From the NCBI RefSeq assembly GCF_000230975.2, contig NC_021172.1, positions 620,001 to 684,000 of the forward strand: a stretch of DNA of 64,000 bases, given 5' to 3'. Positions 1 to 8,973 of the stretch are shown here, piece by piece. Below the pieces are notes generated by a model that made no database searches, had not been told where the DNA came from, and saw nothing but the letters and a program-made list of their open reading frames with translations. Position 1 is the first letter of the stretch, and each line of letters starts with the position of its first letter. Position numbers and translations under genes: made by a program. Origin of the DNA: Hyphomicrobium denitrificans 1NES1 (GTDB lineage Bacteria; Pseudomonadota; Alphaproteobacteria; Rhizobiales; Hyphomicrobiaceae).

Positions 1-720
1 TCCCGGCGTCACCGCCACAGTCTCTCCGACCGTGAATTGTTCGGCGCCTTCCGGAGCGTCCCCCTCCTGGAACCGTGTCAAATCGTCGATGAAATTCCAA
101 AAACCATGTATGAGATTGAACCCAAACTCTGCAGTCGTTTGCGCCAGCACGTCGGGGTTCGTCATCACGAAGTTTGTCGGCGCGAAGACATCGAGAGCCT
201 GCCGGATCATGAAATCGACGCGCCGTGCATTTTGTCGGTCGACGCCGCGCACTGCTGTTGCCGCTTGGTGCCACCATTTCTCTGTCAGCAGGAAGGCTTG
301 TGCGAAAATATTGAAAGGATAATCCTTCCACCGTTCCGATGCGAACCTCCTATCGTGTGATTGGGGATCTACAGCGGGCGCGGTTCTGGCGTTGTCGAAG
401 GTTGCCGCTTGTGCGAAATGCCAAAGGTGTAGCCAATTGTGGAATGCCTTCGCGAGCAGCTCAAGCTGCAGGCCGGGCGAGCCGGCCAGGTGAATTCCCC
501 AATCGAAGAAAGCGTTGGCGCAGGCGGCGGGTGAAAGCCCTGTGGTCGTACGAGCGACAAGATAGTTGAGGCGCCGGTCGAGATCCGAAAGTCTCGACGA
601 TTCCAAATCGGACAATGCTAACGGAACAGCATTAAGTGTCGGCGTCGGGGCGCCGCGCCCTTTTTCGACGAGACCCAGAAGCAGCGGCGGGGGATCTGGA
701 TATATTGGCTCATCCAACAC
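1..720 (-). CDS. phaC: Poly(3-hydroxyalkanoate) synthase, N-terminal part
   Basis: Polymerises hydroxyacyl-CoA into PHA storage granules. Only the first 240 residues are in the window; the catalytic Cys-Asp-His part lies beyond the left edge. Residues 44-90 (AFFDWGIHLAGSPG) fit the short PHBC_N region. From about residue 120 the PhaC N-terminal domain is clear (DRRFASERWKDYPFN, FLLTEKWW, TNPDVLAQT, GFNLIHG). I chose the GTG at 720 because GGAGG sits four bases before it and an in-frame stop lies at 760-762. It is divergent from the acyl-CoA synthetase gene, and an FNR-like box lies 67 bp upstream, so synthesis is probably raised when oxygen is low. The family call is firm; the exact PHA synthase class is inferred from the long N-terminus. 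Confidence 0.88.
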   Translation of the reverse strand, partial: MLDEPIYPDPPPLLLGLVEKGRGAPTPTLNAVPLALSDLESSRLSDLDRRLNYLVARTTTGLSPAACANAFFDWGIHLAGSPGLQLELLAKAFHNWLHLWHFAQAATFDNARTAPAVDPQSHDRRFASERWKDYPFNIFAQAFLLTEKWWHQAATAVRGVDRQNARRVDFMIRQALDVFAPTNFVMTNPDVLAQTTAEFGFNLIHGFWNFIDDLTRFQEGDAPEGAEQFTVGETVAVTPG

Positions 721-780
721 GTGGCCTCCAATTTCCTTGCCGGGATAAAGGCGACCATTTCATTTTCCGCTAACCCGCCA

Positions 781-794
781 TTGATGCAACTCAA
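781..794. promoter_or_regulatory. FNR/FixK-like box for phaC
   Basis: TTGATGCAACTCAA matches the FNR/FixK dyad TTGAT-N4-ATCAA at 9 of 10 fixed bases. Its centre is 67 bp before the phaC start, while the sister box at 816-829 is 68 bp before the divergent gene, so each box appears to serve one gene. Binding is inferred from sequence only. Confidence 0.55.
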
Positions 795-815
795 CGCAGT
801 ATGCGGCTTTTTAGC

Positions 816-829
816 TTGACCGGGATCAG
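816..829. promoter_or_regulatory. FNR/FixK-like box for the acyl-CoA synthetase gene
   Basis: TTGACCGGGATCAG keeps the TTGA and TCA half-sites of the FNR/FixK dyad. Its centre is 68 bp upstream of the start at 891. An almost identical variant, TTGACCTGGATCAG, occurs upstream of the alcohol dehydrogenase at 18507-19544. Confidence 0.5.
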
Positions 830-890
830 TTTGTCGTCGGTCTGAAAAGATGATGAAATAATTTGGAAAAAGGCGTTGCGAGGATGCCTA

Positions 891-3623
891 ATGACCGTTC
901 GTAATTTGAATTATCTGACGGCGCCGCGCTCGGTTGCGCTCATAGGCGCGAGTGCGCGTCCGGGCTCAGTCGGCTCGACCGTCATGCACAACTTGCTGAC
1001 GGGTGGGTTTGCCGGAACCGTCCAACTCGTCAACCCGAAGTATCGAGAGATCGACGGCCGACCTTGTGCCGCCTCCGTCGCCGAGCTTCAGGAAACGCCG
1101 GAGATGGCGGTGATCGCAACACCATCACAGACGGTTCCTGGCTTGATCGGAGAACTGGGTCGTAAGGGCACGCGAGCGGCCATTGTGCTGACGGCAGGTC
1201 TCGGCCCTCTCACGAAGGAGATGCTTGGCGCCTCGCAGCCGTATTGCCTGCGTATCCTCGGGCCGAACTGCATCGGCTTCATGGCACCGCCGATCGGCCT
1301 CAATGCCAGCTTCGCATCTCGCGCGCCGCTTTCAGGCGATCTAGCATTCGTATCGCAATCCGGCGCGCTCATTACCGCAGTCGTCGATTGGGCGGCCGGA
1401 CGCGGCATCGGATTTTCGCAGGTCGTATCACTTGGAGAAATGGCCGACGTCGATCTCGGCGATATGCTTGATCATCTCGCTACCGACAGATCAACGCGTG
1501 CCATTCTGCTCTATGTCGAGGCCGTTACGCACGCCCGCAAGTTTTTGTCGGCCGCTCGCAGGGCTGCGCGGTTGAAGCCCGTCATCGTCGTCAAAAGCGG
1601 GCGCCATGCTGGAGGCGCGCATGCTGCGCTATCTCATACCGGAGCACTGGCGGGATCGGACGCAGCCTATAATGCCGCTTTCCGGCGCTCCGGCCTGTTG
1701 CGAGTGAAGACGCTCGACGATCTCTTCGCGGCCGCGGAGACTCTTGCACGCGTCCCGCGGCTCGGCGGCGAAAGGCTCGCCATCCTGACGAACGGCGGCG
1801 GCGCGGGCGTTCTCGCATCCGATGAGTTGCAGGACTTCGACGGAAAGCTGGCTGTCTTCGAATCCGGAACGCTTGGCTCGCTCGACCGGGTGCTGCCCTC
1901 GACTTGGTCTCGCGGAAATCCGGTCGACATCATTGGTGACGCCGATACAGCGCGTTATGCGAACGCGCTGCACGTTCTGCTCGGCGATGAGCAGTCCGAT
2001 GCCGTGCTTGTGCTCCACTGTCCGACCGCGACGGTCTCTGCGACGGACGCGGCGAAAGCCGTCGTCGATACAATTGCGAAGACGAGTGACGGAGTGAGGA
2101 GCAATCCGGTGCTCACCTGCTGGCTGGGCGGCGCGGCGGTCAAGGATGCGCGGGAGATTTTTGCGCAAAACAAAATTCCGACATTCGAGACGACCTCGGA
2201 GGCTGTTACCGGCTTCATGCAACTTGTCGGGTATGCGCGCGCGCAGGCCGAGTTGATGGAGGTGCCACCCAGCGTCGCCACCGAGCGAATCTATGACGCC
2301 GCATCCGTAGCACGCGATATCGAGAAAATTCTCGCATCCGGCCGCAGCGTGGCGTCGGCGCCCGAAACCAAATCCATCCTTGCGGCTTACGGTATTCTGG
2401 TCAACCGCGCCGTCTTCGCCCGCGACGCGGCAGACGTCCGGACGATCGCCAGCAATATCTTAAGCAGCTCGGGAGCGTGCGCCGTCAAGATCGCGTCTCC
2501 GGACATTTCACACAAGTCGGATGTCGGCGGTGTACGGCTGGGCTTGGAAAGCCCGGAGTCCGCCGCTCGCGCAGCCGATGAAATGATAAACCGTATCCAG
2601 AGCATGCATCCAGATGCGCGGATCGACGGTTTTACCGTAGAGCCGATGATCGGCAGGCCGCATGCGGTTGAAATCATAGTCGGGATGAACGTCGATCAGA
2701 CGTTCGGGCCGATGATGCTTTTCGGAGCCGGTGGCGTGGCAGTCGAGATCATGCGCGATACTGCGTTGGCGTTGCCGCCGCTCGACACGCTTCTTGCACG
2801 CCAGATGATCGCCGAAACACGCGTCGCGCGGCTTCTCGGCGGATACCGCGATCGCCCAGCTGCGAAACTCGACGATCTCGTCGAAGTCCTCGTGCGCGCC
2901 AGCGACCTCGTCATCGCTCATCCCGAAATTCGTGAATTGGATATCAATCCTCTGCTCGTCGACGAAAATGGTGTTATCGCCATCGACGCCCGCATGAAGC
3001 TCGCGAGTGAGGCGGCGAGTCCAAGAATGCCTCTCGCTATCCGGCCGTATCCTTCCCATCTTCAGCAGATCGCACAGATCGCGGGCGGCGGCGAGATGAC
3101 GGTGCGGCCGGTCCGTCCGGACGACGAGCCAAAGTATGTGCGCTTCTTCGCCGCCATTTCTCCCCGAGACATCCGTTTGCGCTTCTTTGCCGGTCGCTGT
3201 TCGTTTCCTCATACGTTCATCGCCCACCTGACACAGATCGACTACGCCAGGGAAATGGCCTTTGTTGCAATCGATAACCCAACGGGAGAGCTGCTCGGCG
3301 TGTCTCGCCTCGTCTTGGATCCCGATCTCACGCACGGCGAATTTGGCATTCTTGTGCGCTCGGATATGCAGGGCCGGGGCATCGGCTGGCAGCTCATGGA
3401 GGTTCTTCTTAAATATGCGCAAAGCGAAGGCGTGGAGGAGGTCGAGGGTATCGTTCACGCCGAAAATAAAAACATGCTCGATATGGCGCGCCAACTCGGT
3501 TTTGCTTCCAGGGACGTGGAAGGCGATGCCGCTCTTCGGGAGGTCGTATGGCGCCCGGCCAATATGGCAAGAAAGCCGACTGTGGATGGCGTGGACGTCG
3601 GTTCTACGTCGCGGGGTATTTGA
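891..3623 (+). CDS. NDP-forming acyl-CoA synthetase fused to GNAT acetyltransferase
   Basis: A 910-residue fusion. An NDP-forming acetyl/acyl-CoA synthetase occupies roughly residues 1-700: a CoA-binding Rossmann fold (SVALIGASARPGSVG), a succinyl-CoA-ligase-like part, and an ATP-grasp part (VKIASPDISHKSDVGGV, LDINPLLVDENG). A C-terminal GNAT domain follows (about 735-900; VRSDMQGRGIGWQLM is the acetyl-CoA loop). Proteins of this layout either make acyl-CoA or, as Pat-type lysine acetyltransferases, modify acyl-CoA synthetases. Which applies needs the catalytic-His status, which I did not resolve. The ATG at 891 has GAGGA six bases upstream; a TTG at 876 is in frame but less well placed. An FNR-like box lies 68 bp upstream, next to the divergent phaC. 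Confidence 0.88.
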   Translation: MTVRNLNYLTAPRSVALIGASARPGSVGSTVMHNLLTGGFAGTVQLVNPKYREIDGRPCAASVAELQETPEMAVIATPSQTVPGLIGELGRKGTRAAIVLTAGLGPLTKEMLGASQPYCLRILGPNCIGFMAPPIGLNASFASRAPLSGDLAFVSQSGALITAVVDWAAGRGIGFSQVVSLGEMADVDLGDMLDHLATDRSTRAILLYVEAVTHARKFLSAARRAARLKPVIVVKSGRHAGGAHAALSHTGALAGSDAAYNAAFRRSGLLRVKTLDDLFAAAETLARVPRLGGERLAILTNGGGAGVLASDELQDFDGKLAVFESGTLGSLDRVLPSTWSRGNPVDIIGDADTARYANALHVLLGDEQSDAVLVLHCPTATVSATDAAKAVVDTIAKTSDGVRSNPVLTCWLGGAAVKDAREIFAQNKIPTFETTSEAVTGFMQLVGYARAQAELMEVPPSVATERIYDAASVARDIEKILASGRSVASAPETKSILAAYGILVNRAVFARDAADVRTIASNILSSSGACAVKIASPDISHKSDVGGVRLGLESPESAARAADEMINRIQSMHPDARIDGFTVEPMIGRPHAVEIIVGMNVDQTFGPMMLFGAGGVAVEIMRDTALALPPLDTLLARQMIAETRVARLLGGYRDRPAAKLDDLVEVLVRASDLVIAHPEIRELDINPLLVDENGVIAIDARMKLASEAASPRMPLAIRPYPSHLQQIAQIAGGGEMTVRPVRPDDEPKYVRFFAAISPRDIRLRFFAGRCSFPHTFIAHLTQIDYAREMAFVAIDNPTGELLGVSRLVLDPDLTHGEFGILVRSDMQGRGIGWQLMEVLLKYAQSEGVEEVEGIVHAENKNMLDMARQLGFASRDVEGDAALREVVWRPANMARKPTVDGVDVGSTSRGI

Positions 3624-3669
3624 CGGGCTCGGCGCTGGTCTCTCGAAGGGAGTTGGCCGGGCATCACGT

Positions 3670-6231
3670 TCATCGCATCGCCAAAGGTTTCAACGCTTCG
3701 GCGGCTGCAAGGTAGATTACGGTAATACCCGCGATTGCCGCCAGAATCGGCATCGGCGGTGGGACAAATCCGGCAAATCGGCCGATCGGCGTTAACGCCA
3801 CCAATAAAGCGACCGCTAATGCACCCAATGACGTCCACACGAGAATCCGGTTCGGACGGCCGGTCCATGCCCGCTGCGCTGTTCTGATAACAAAAATTAC
3901 CAGAACCTGCGTCGCGATCGACTCGATAAACCACGCGGTGCGAAATACGTCGATATCCGCTTTGAAGCCGAGCTCCAGAAGGGCGAACGTCGCGAGATCG
4001 AACAGCGACGATAGCGGTCCCATGACGAGCGTGAATCCCAGTACCGAGTTGATATTCCATGCCTGTGGGCGGGCGAGCGCGGCTTCGTCCGCGGAGTCGA
4101 ATGGAATACCGATTTCCGAAAAATCATAGAGAAGATTGTTGAGAAGAATCTGTAGGGGCGTCAGCGGCAAAAAAGGTAGAGCGAGAGAAGCGAGCGCCAT
4201 CGACAGCATATTGCCGAAGTTCGAGCTTGTGCCCATGCGAACGTATTTCATGATGTTTGCGTAGGTCCGCCGGCCTTCGAAGACTCCATCGGCGAGCACG
4301 CCGAGATCGGGCGCGAGGAGAATGATGTCGGCTGCTTCGCGCGCAACGTCGGTTCCCCCCTCGACGGATAATCCGACGTCGGCAGCATGAATGGCCGTGG
4401 CATCGTTGATTCCATCACCGAGGAAGCCGACAGTATTGCCGCTCAAGCGCAACGCCCGCACTATCCGCCCCTTCTGTTCGGGCGAGATGCGGACGAAGAG
4501 ATCGGTCGCCGCCGCCCGATCCGCCAAAGCCCTATCGGTCAGACTATCGATCTCGCTGCCTGTGAGAATGCCGTGTGCCGGGATGCCCAGCATCTCGACC
4601 AGATGCGAGACGACGGGCGCGGCATCGCCGGAAATGATTTTCACGCTTATGCCGGCGTTGACGAGACGCGCCACAGCATTGCGTGCGCTTGCCTTCGGAG
4701 GATCGAGGAAAGCCGCGCATCCTATGAACGTCAGAGCCGCCTCGTCCTCGGGTCCTATTCTCGAGCAATCGGTGCGCATTGCGCGCTGGGCGACTCCAAG
4801 CAGCCGCAAGCCCTCGCGGTTTTTGTCTTCGAAAAGCTTGAGAATGTTTTGGCGCATTACATTGTCAAGCGGGACGATGCTTCCGTCGGACCGTTCCACA
4901 TCCGTGCAGAGACTCAGAAGCGCTTCCGGCGCACCTTTCGTGATCATCTGGCGTGCGTCGCCTCGTGCGACCAAGACTGACGCACGGCGGCGCTCGAAGT
5001 CGAAGGGCGCATCGTCGACGCGGTTCCAACCACCGATCGATGTGGGCGCAACTGTAAGGATCGCATCGTCAAGGTTGCTGCGCATTCCGCTCGCGAAGCG
5101 GCTGTTGAGCCGAACGAGTTCCGCAGCGCGTTCGCTTTCGCGGCCGTCTGCATCGAAATTGCCGACGTGTGCGATCTTTGCTTCAGTCAGCGTTCCTGTC
5201 TTGTCGGTGCACAAGACGTTCATGGCGCCGAGATCGTGGATGGCAGAGAGGCGCTTGACGATGACCCGGCGTTCCGACATCCGGACGGCGCCGCGTGCGA
5301 GCGTCACCGTCATGATCATCGGCAGCAATTCCGGTGTCAGGCCTACCGCTAGCGCGACGGCAAACATGAAACTTTCAAGCGAAAGCCCATGCCTTACGAG
5401 CTGTGTTAGAAGAACGAAGAGTACCAAAAAGGCCGTCAGTCGAAGAATCAGGACGCCGAGCCGGTGCAAACCGCGCTCGAAGCTCGTCGGCATTTCTCTC
5501 GTCTGAACGGAGGCTGCAATTGCACCGAAGCTCGTCTTCCCGCCGACGCGATCGACCATCATCACGGCTTCTCCGCCGACGATCGTGGTACCGGCAAACA
5601 GCGCATTGCTAGCGTCCGCAATCGACGGCGATTTTGACATCTCCGGCGACTTTTCTACCGGGTAAGGCTCGCCCGTCAGGATTGCTTCGTTGGCGAGCGC
5701 GCCACGGCTTGCGAGCACGATGCCATCAGCTGGAACAAGATCGCCGCCGCGTAATTCAACAACGTCGCCACGCACGACGTCCCTGACGGGTAATTCGACA
5801 GGAACCCCGTTGCGGCGCACAGTTGCGGTGATCGCGATCGAACGCTGTAGCGCGGCAATTGCGGATTCGGCTTTGTGTTCTTGGGAGACATCGAGCACGA
5901 TCGACAGCGCAACGATCAGGGCAATGACGACGAAGCTTTGCCAATCTCCCGTCGCGCCGGAAATTGCGGCAGAAATTAGTAGAATGGCGACCAATGGCTC
6001 GGCGACGCGACGCGCTATCTTTGCTATGAGACTTTGATGGCGGCGCGTATCGATGATGTTCGGACCATCGCGCGCGAGCCGCTCTGCCGCCTCAGCCGAC
6101 GTCAATCCCTCGCGGCGGCTTGCCAGCGCGCGCGTCGCTTCGTCGATTGAGACAAGCCAGAACGGCTGCGGTCCCTCAGATCGTGCGCTCCGAAGCGAGG
6201 AGCCGGCGTGGGGCGTCATATACTCAACCAT
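3670..6231 (-). CDS. mgtA: MgtA-type magnesium/cation P-type ATPase
   Basis: An 853-residue membrane ATPase that should import Mg2+ or a related divalent cation. It has the TGE dephosphorylation motif (186-188), the phosphorylation loop CTDKTGTLTE with Asp343, and the hinge GDGIND. The transmembrane segment VGLTPELLPM is nearly the MgtA (P3B) signature. The N-terminal cation-ATPase domain and the C-terminal cation-ATPase helices are present, so the length is normal. The start at 6231 lacks a strong Shine-Dalgarno; ATG 6219 is an alternative. It is convergent with the acyl-CoA synthetase gene and divergent from the FixL-like kinase. Mg2+ specificity is inferred from the family. Confidence 0.85.
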   Translation of the reverse strand: MVEYMTPHAGSSLRSARSEGPQPFWLVSIDEATRALASRREGLTSAEAAERLARDGPNIIDTRRHQSLIAKIARRVAEPLVAILLISAAISGATGDWQSFVVIALIVALSIVLDVSQEHKAESAIAALQRSIAITATVRRNGVPVELPVRDVVRGDVVELRGGDLVPADGIVLASRGALANEAILTGEPYPVEKSPEMSKSPSIADASNALFAGTTIVGGEAVMMVDRVGGKTSFGAIAASVQTREMPTSFERGLHRLGVLILRLTAFLVLFVLLTQLVRHGLSLESFMFAVALAVGLTPELLPMIMTVTLARGAVRMSERRVIVKRLSAIHDLGAMNVLCTDKTGTLTEAKIAHVGNFDADGRESERAAELVRLNSRFASGMRSNLDDAILTVAPTSIGGWNRVDDAPFDFERRRASVLVARGDARQMITKGAPEALLSLCTDVERSDGSIVPLDNVMRQNILKLFEDKNREGLRLLGVAQRAMRTDCSRIGPEDEAALTFIGCAAFLDPPKASARNAVARLVNAGISVKIISGDAAPVVSHLVEMLGIPAHGILTGSEIDSLTDRALADRAAATDLFVRISPEQKGRIVRALRLSGNTVGFLGDGINDATAIHAADVGLSVEGGTDVAREAADIILLAPDLGVLADGVFEGRRTYANIMKYVRMGTSSNFGNMLSMALASLALPFLPLTPLQILLNNLLYDFSEIGIPFDSADEAALARPQAWNINSVLGFTLVMGPLSSLFDLATFALLELGFKADIDVFRTAWFIESIATQVLVIFVIRTAQRAWTGRPNRILVWTSLGALAVALLVALTPIGRFAGFVPPPMPILAAIAGITVIYLAAAEALKPLAMR

Positions 6232-6324
6232 GCATGAAGCATCTCAGCCATGGGTCTGCTAAAGTGCGTGTATCGTGTTAGTTGCCCAACCAAATACGTC
6301 AAACGAACGAAAAAGGGCCGGACT

Positions 6325-8217
6325 ATGCTGCAGACGATCCTCGAATCCGCAGTCGCGGCAATACTGGCCATCGATGATAGCGGCCGAATAAAGATCGCAA
6401 ATCCTGCTGCCGAACGCATGTTCGGCTACACATCAGACGAAATGCTCGGCCGCAATGTCAGCATGTTGATGCCGGAACCGTATCGCACGCAGCATGACCG
6501 ATATATGGAACGCTATCTACGTACGGGGGAGAAGCGGATCATAGGTATCGGCCGGGAGGCTGAAGGCCAGCGCAAGGATGGAACTATTTTTCCAATTCAC
6601 CTTGCCGTCGGTGAGTTTGAGATGTCTGATGAACGGTTCTTTTCGGGGATTATCACAGACCTTAGCGCGCATGCCCGTCTGCAGGCGGAGATTGACCGCC
6701 AGTCGCTGTTGTTTCAGGCCGTCTTTGATTATGTACCCGAAACGCTCGTCATCTCAGCACCCGAGGGCCAGATCGTTCTGATCAATCCGGCTGCTACGCG
6801 CATGTTCGGCTATAGCGCAAGCGAAGCTACCGGACTTGACTGGACAGCGCTTTTCGACGTCCCGCCCGACAAGAAGCAACTGGAAAAAGACTTGGCTGGG
6901 CAACAGGCAGGCGATGGCGGGAGCGTTGCAATCTCCACGGTTCTGCGCCGCAAGGATGGGCGCAAGTTTCCCGCACAGGGGCATATTGCGGTCATTACCG
7001 GTGCTGACCAGACGCAGATGGCAGTCGTCAGTCTTTTCCGAGATATGACCGAGGAGTTGAAGCGGAGAGAAAGTTCTCTGAGGCTTCAAAAACTCGAGGC
7101 TGTTGGGCAACTAACAGGCGGCATAGCCCATGACTTCAATAATCTGTTGACGATCATTTCCGGAAATCTCGAGCTTCTAGAAGGATCGATCTCGAATGCC
7201 GAGGACCGTGAGCTTCTTTCTCGCGCAACGAGGGCCGCTGATTCCGGCGCGCGGCTTACCCGGAGACTGCTGACGTTCGCGCGGCGCAGGCAATTGGCTC
7301 CGGAGGTGATCAATCTGAACGAGCAGGTCCGAAGCATGACCGAGCTTCTTCACCGTACGCTTGGGGATACGATCGACCTGCAAACGAGTTTCGCTCGGGA
7401 TCTTTGGCTGACACGCGCGGATGCGGGCGAAGTCGAAGCCGCGGTCATCAATCTGGCGATCAACGCGCGTGATGCGATGCCAAATGGCGGTAAGCTCTCT
7501 ATCCGAACCAACAATGCAATGCTGGAAAGCGATGAGGTGGGGTTTGAAGGGCCGCTCGTAGCGGGCGATTACGTGCAGATATCGGTTTCCGACAATGGCA
7601 TCGGAATGAATAGAGCAGTGCTTACCCGCGTCTTCGAGCCATTCTTCACGACTAAGCCGCCCGGACGCGGAACAGGATTGGGGCTCAGCACTATCTATGG
7701 TTTCATCAAGCAATCTGGCGGGAACATCACGATTTACAGTGAACCGGGCGTTGGTACGACGGTAAACCTCTATTTCCCGCGCTGCCCCGATTATTCCGGC
7801 GCGGCGGCTTCGGTGGCGGACGCGTCGAAGGAGGAAAGAGGGAGTGGTGAGCGTATCCTAGTCGTCGAAGACAATGGCGACGTGCGCGCATTGACGGTGC
7901 AGCGCCTGCACCGCCTCGGCTATGAGGTTGTCGAGTTTGCCACGGGCGCGGCGGCGCGAGATGCGCTCAAGGGTGGGCTGGAGGTCGATCTGGTATTTAG
8001 CGATATTATGATGCCTGGGGGATTGACGGGGGTCGATCTTGGAAAATGGATCGGTGAATGCCGTTCGGCGCTGCCGGTGATTCTGACGACTGGATTTGCG
8101 GACGAGGCAACCGACATTGCGGCCGTCGCCGACGTATGGCCCATCTTACGCAAGCCCTATACGCAGCGGGATCTTGCGGAAGTCGTGCGCAAAACACTTG
8201 AAAAGCGCAAGGTTTGA
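6325..8217 (+). CDS. Soluble FixL-like heme-PAS hybrid histidine kinase
   Basis: A 630-residue kinase with no membrane segment: PAS1 (1-118), PAS2 (about 128-245), HisKA with His269 (GGIAHDFNNLL), HATPase_c, and a C-terminal receiver (about 510-630, VFSDIMMP). PAS1 closely resembles the FixL oxygen-sensing domain. His57 (TQHDRY) aligns with the proximal heme ligand (His200 of B. japonicum FixL), Arg63 with Arg206, and Arg77 in IIGIGR with the distal Arg220. It should therefore bind heme and switch on oxygen. The His214 equivalent is replaced by Arg71. ATG 6325 has AAGGG upstream; a longer frame opens at 6250. No FixJ-type partner is adjacent, but an OmpR-type regulator and a FixK-like protein follow within 2 kb. 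Confidence 0.88.
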   Translation: MLQTILESAVAAILAIDDSGRIKIANPAAERMFGYTSDEMLGRNVSMLMPEPYRTQHDRYMERYLRTGEKRIIGIGREAEGQRKDGTIFPIHLAVGEFEMSDERFFSGIITDLSAHARLQAEIDRQSLLFQAVFDYVPETLVISAPEGQIVLINPAATRMFGYSASEATGLDWTALFDVPPDKKQLEKDLAGQQAGDGGSVAISTVLRRKDGRKFPAQGHIAVITGADQTQMAVVSLFRDMTEELKRRESSLRLQKLEAVGQLTGGIAHDFNNLLTIISGNLELLEGSISNAEDRELLSRATRAADSGARLTRRLLTFARRRQLAPEVINLNEQVRSMTELLHRTLGDTIDLQTSFARDLWLTRADAGEVEAAVINLAINARDAMPNGGKLSIRTNNAMLESDEVGFEGPLVAGDYVQISVSDNGIGMNRAVLTRVFEPFFTTKPPGRGTGLGLSTIYGFIKQSGGNITIYSEPGVGTTVNLYFPRCPDYSGAAASVADASKEERGSGERILVVEDNGDVRALTVQRLHRLGYEVVEFATGAAARDALKGGLEVDLVFSDIMMPGGLTGVDLGKWIGECRSALPVILTTGFADEATDIAAVADVWPILRKPYTQRDLAEVVRKTLEKRKV

Positions 8218-8278
8218 CCTTCGCTCGCGGTCAAGCAATGTCCGGCCCGGCTTTCGGGTCGCGATGGCGGCGCCGCTA

Positions 8279-8292
8279 TTGATACGCATCAA
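8279..8292. promoter_or_regulatory. Perfect FNR/FixK box before hsp20
   Basis: TTGATACGCATCAA is a perfect TTGAT-N4-ATCAA dyad, centred 93 bp before the Hsp20 start codon. It is the best match of the eight similar boxes in the window. Confidence 0.65.
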
Positions 8293-8378
8293 GGTCGCCC
8301 CATTTTCAGGGAGTATCCGATGTCTGCACAGTGGCGGATATCCCTGTGTCTGTTCAAAGTAAGCGAATGGAGGCTGTG

Positions 8379-8906
8379 ATGTCAGTTCGAAACACGTTGC
8401 CCCGGCTTTGGCGAGACGACCGCCATCCTCTGAGTTCATTGCGCGATGAAATGGACGAGCTCTTCGAAAGCTGGACTAAGGATTTCGGCTTTCCGCAGAT
8501 GCCGTGGGCGCAGGAGGCCCAGTGGGTGACAGAGATAAGCCCGCGTATGAACGTCTCTGAAACCGATAAGGAATTGCAGATCACGGCCGAATTGCCGGGC
8601 GTTGATCAGAAGGATATCGAGATCACGCTCACCGGCGGCGATCTCCTTATCAAGGGCGAGAAAAAGTCCGAGACCGACGAGAAGAAGGACGAGCGCAGCC
8701 GCTCCTATCACCGCGTCGAGCGATCCTTCGGCTCGTTCCAAAGACGGCTTTCGCTGCCCTATGACGTTGATCCCGACAAGGTTCAGGCGTCGTTCAAGGA
8801 TGGCATCCTCACCCTGACGCTACCGAAGCCACCCGAGGTGCAGAAGGCCGCCAAGAAAATTGAGATCAAGGGCGAGAAGCAGATCGAGGCAAAAAAAGCT
8901 GCGTGA
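8379..8906 (+). CDS. Hsp20-family small heat-shock chaperone
   Basis: A 175-residue ATP-independent holdase that binds unfolding proteins in the cytoplasm. The alpha-crystallin domain spans about residues 55-155 (MNVSETDKELQITAELPGV to the FKDGILTLTLPKP hallmark), followed by a Lys-rich tail. The N-terminal LRDEMDELFESW is typical of class A bacterial Hsp20. ATG 8379 has GGAGG six bases upstream, so the longer frame from 8331 is rejected. A perfect FNR/FixK box upstream suggests induction by low oxygen rather than, or in addition to, heat. A weak GGACGCC/GGCGTCC stem at 8933-8957 may end the transcript. Confidence 0.93.
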   Translation: MSVRNTLPRLWRDDRHPLSSLRDEMDELFESWTKDFGFPQMPWAQEAQWVTEISPRMNVSETDKELQITAELPGVDQKDIEITLTGGDLLIKGEKKSETDEKKDERSRSYHRVERSFGSFQRRLSLPYDVDPDKVQASFKDGILTLTLPKPPEVQKAAKKIEIKGEKQIEAKKAA

Positions 8907-8973
8907 GCGCATCGCTCCTGCGTGCCGATAGGGGACGCCGAGCCGCCTTTGGCGTCCTCAATCGCGGCTCAGC

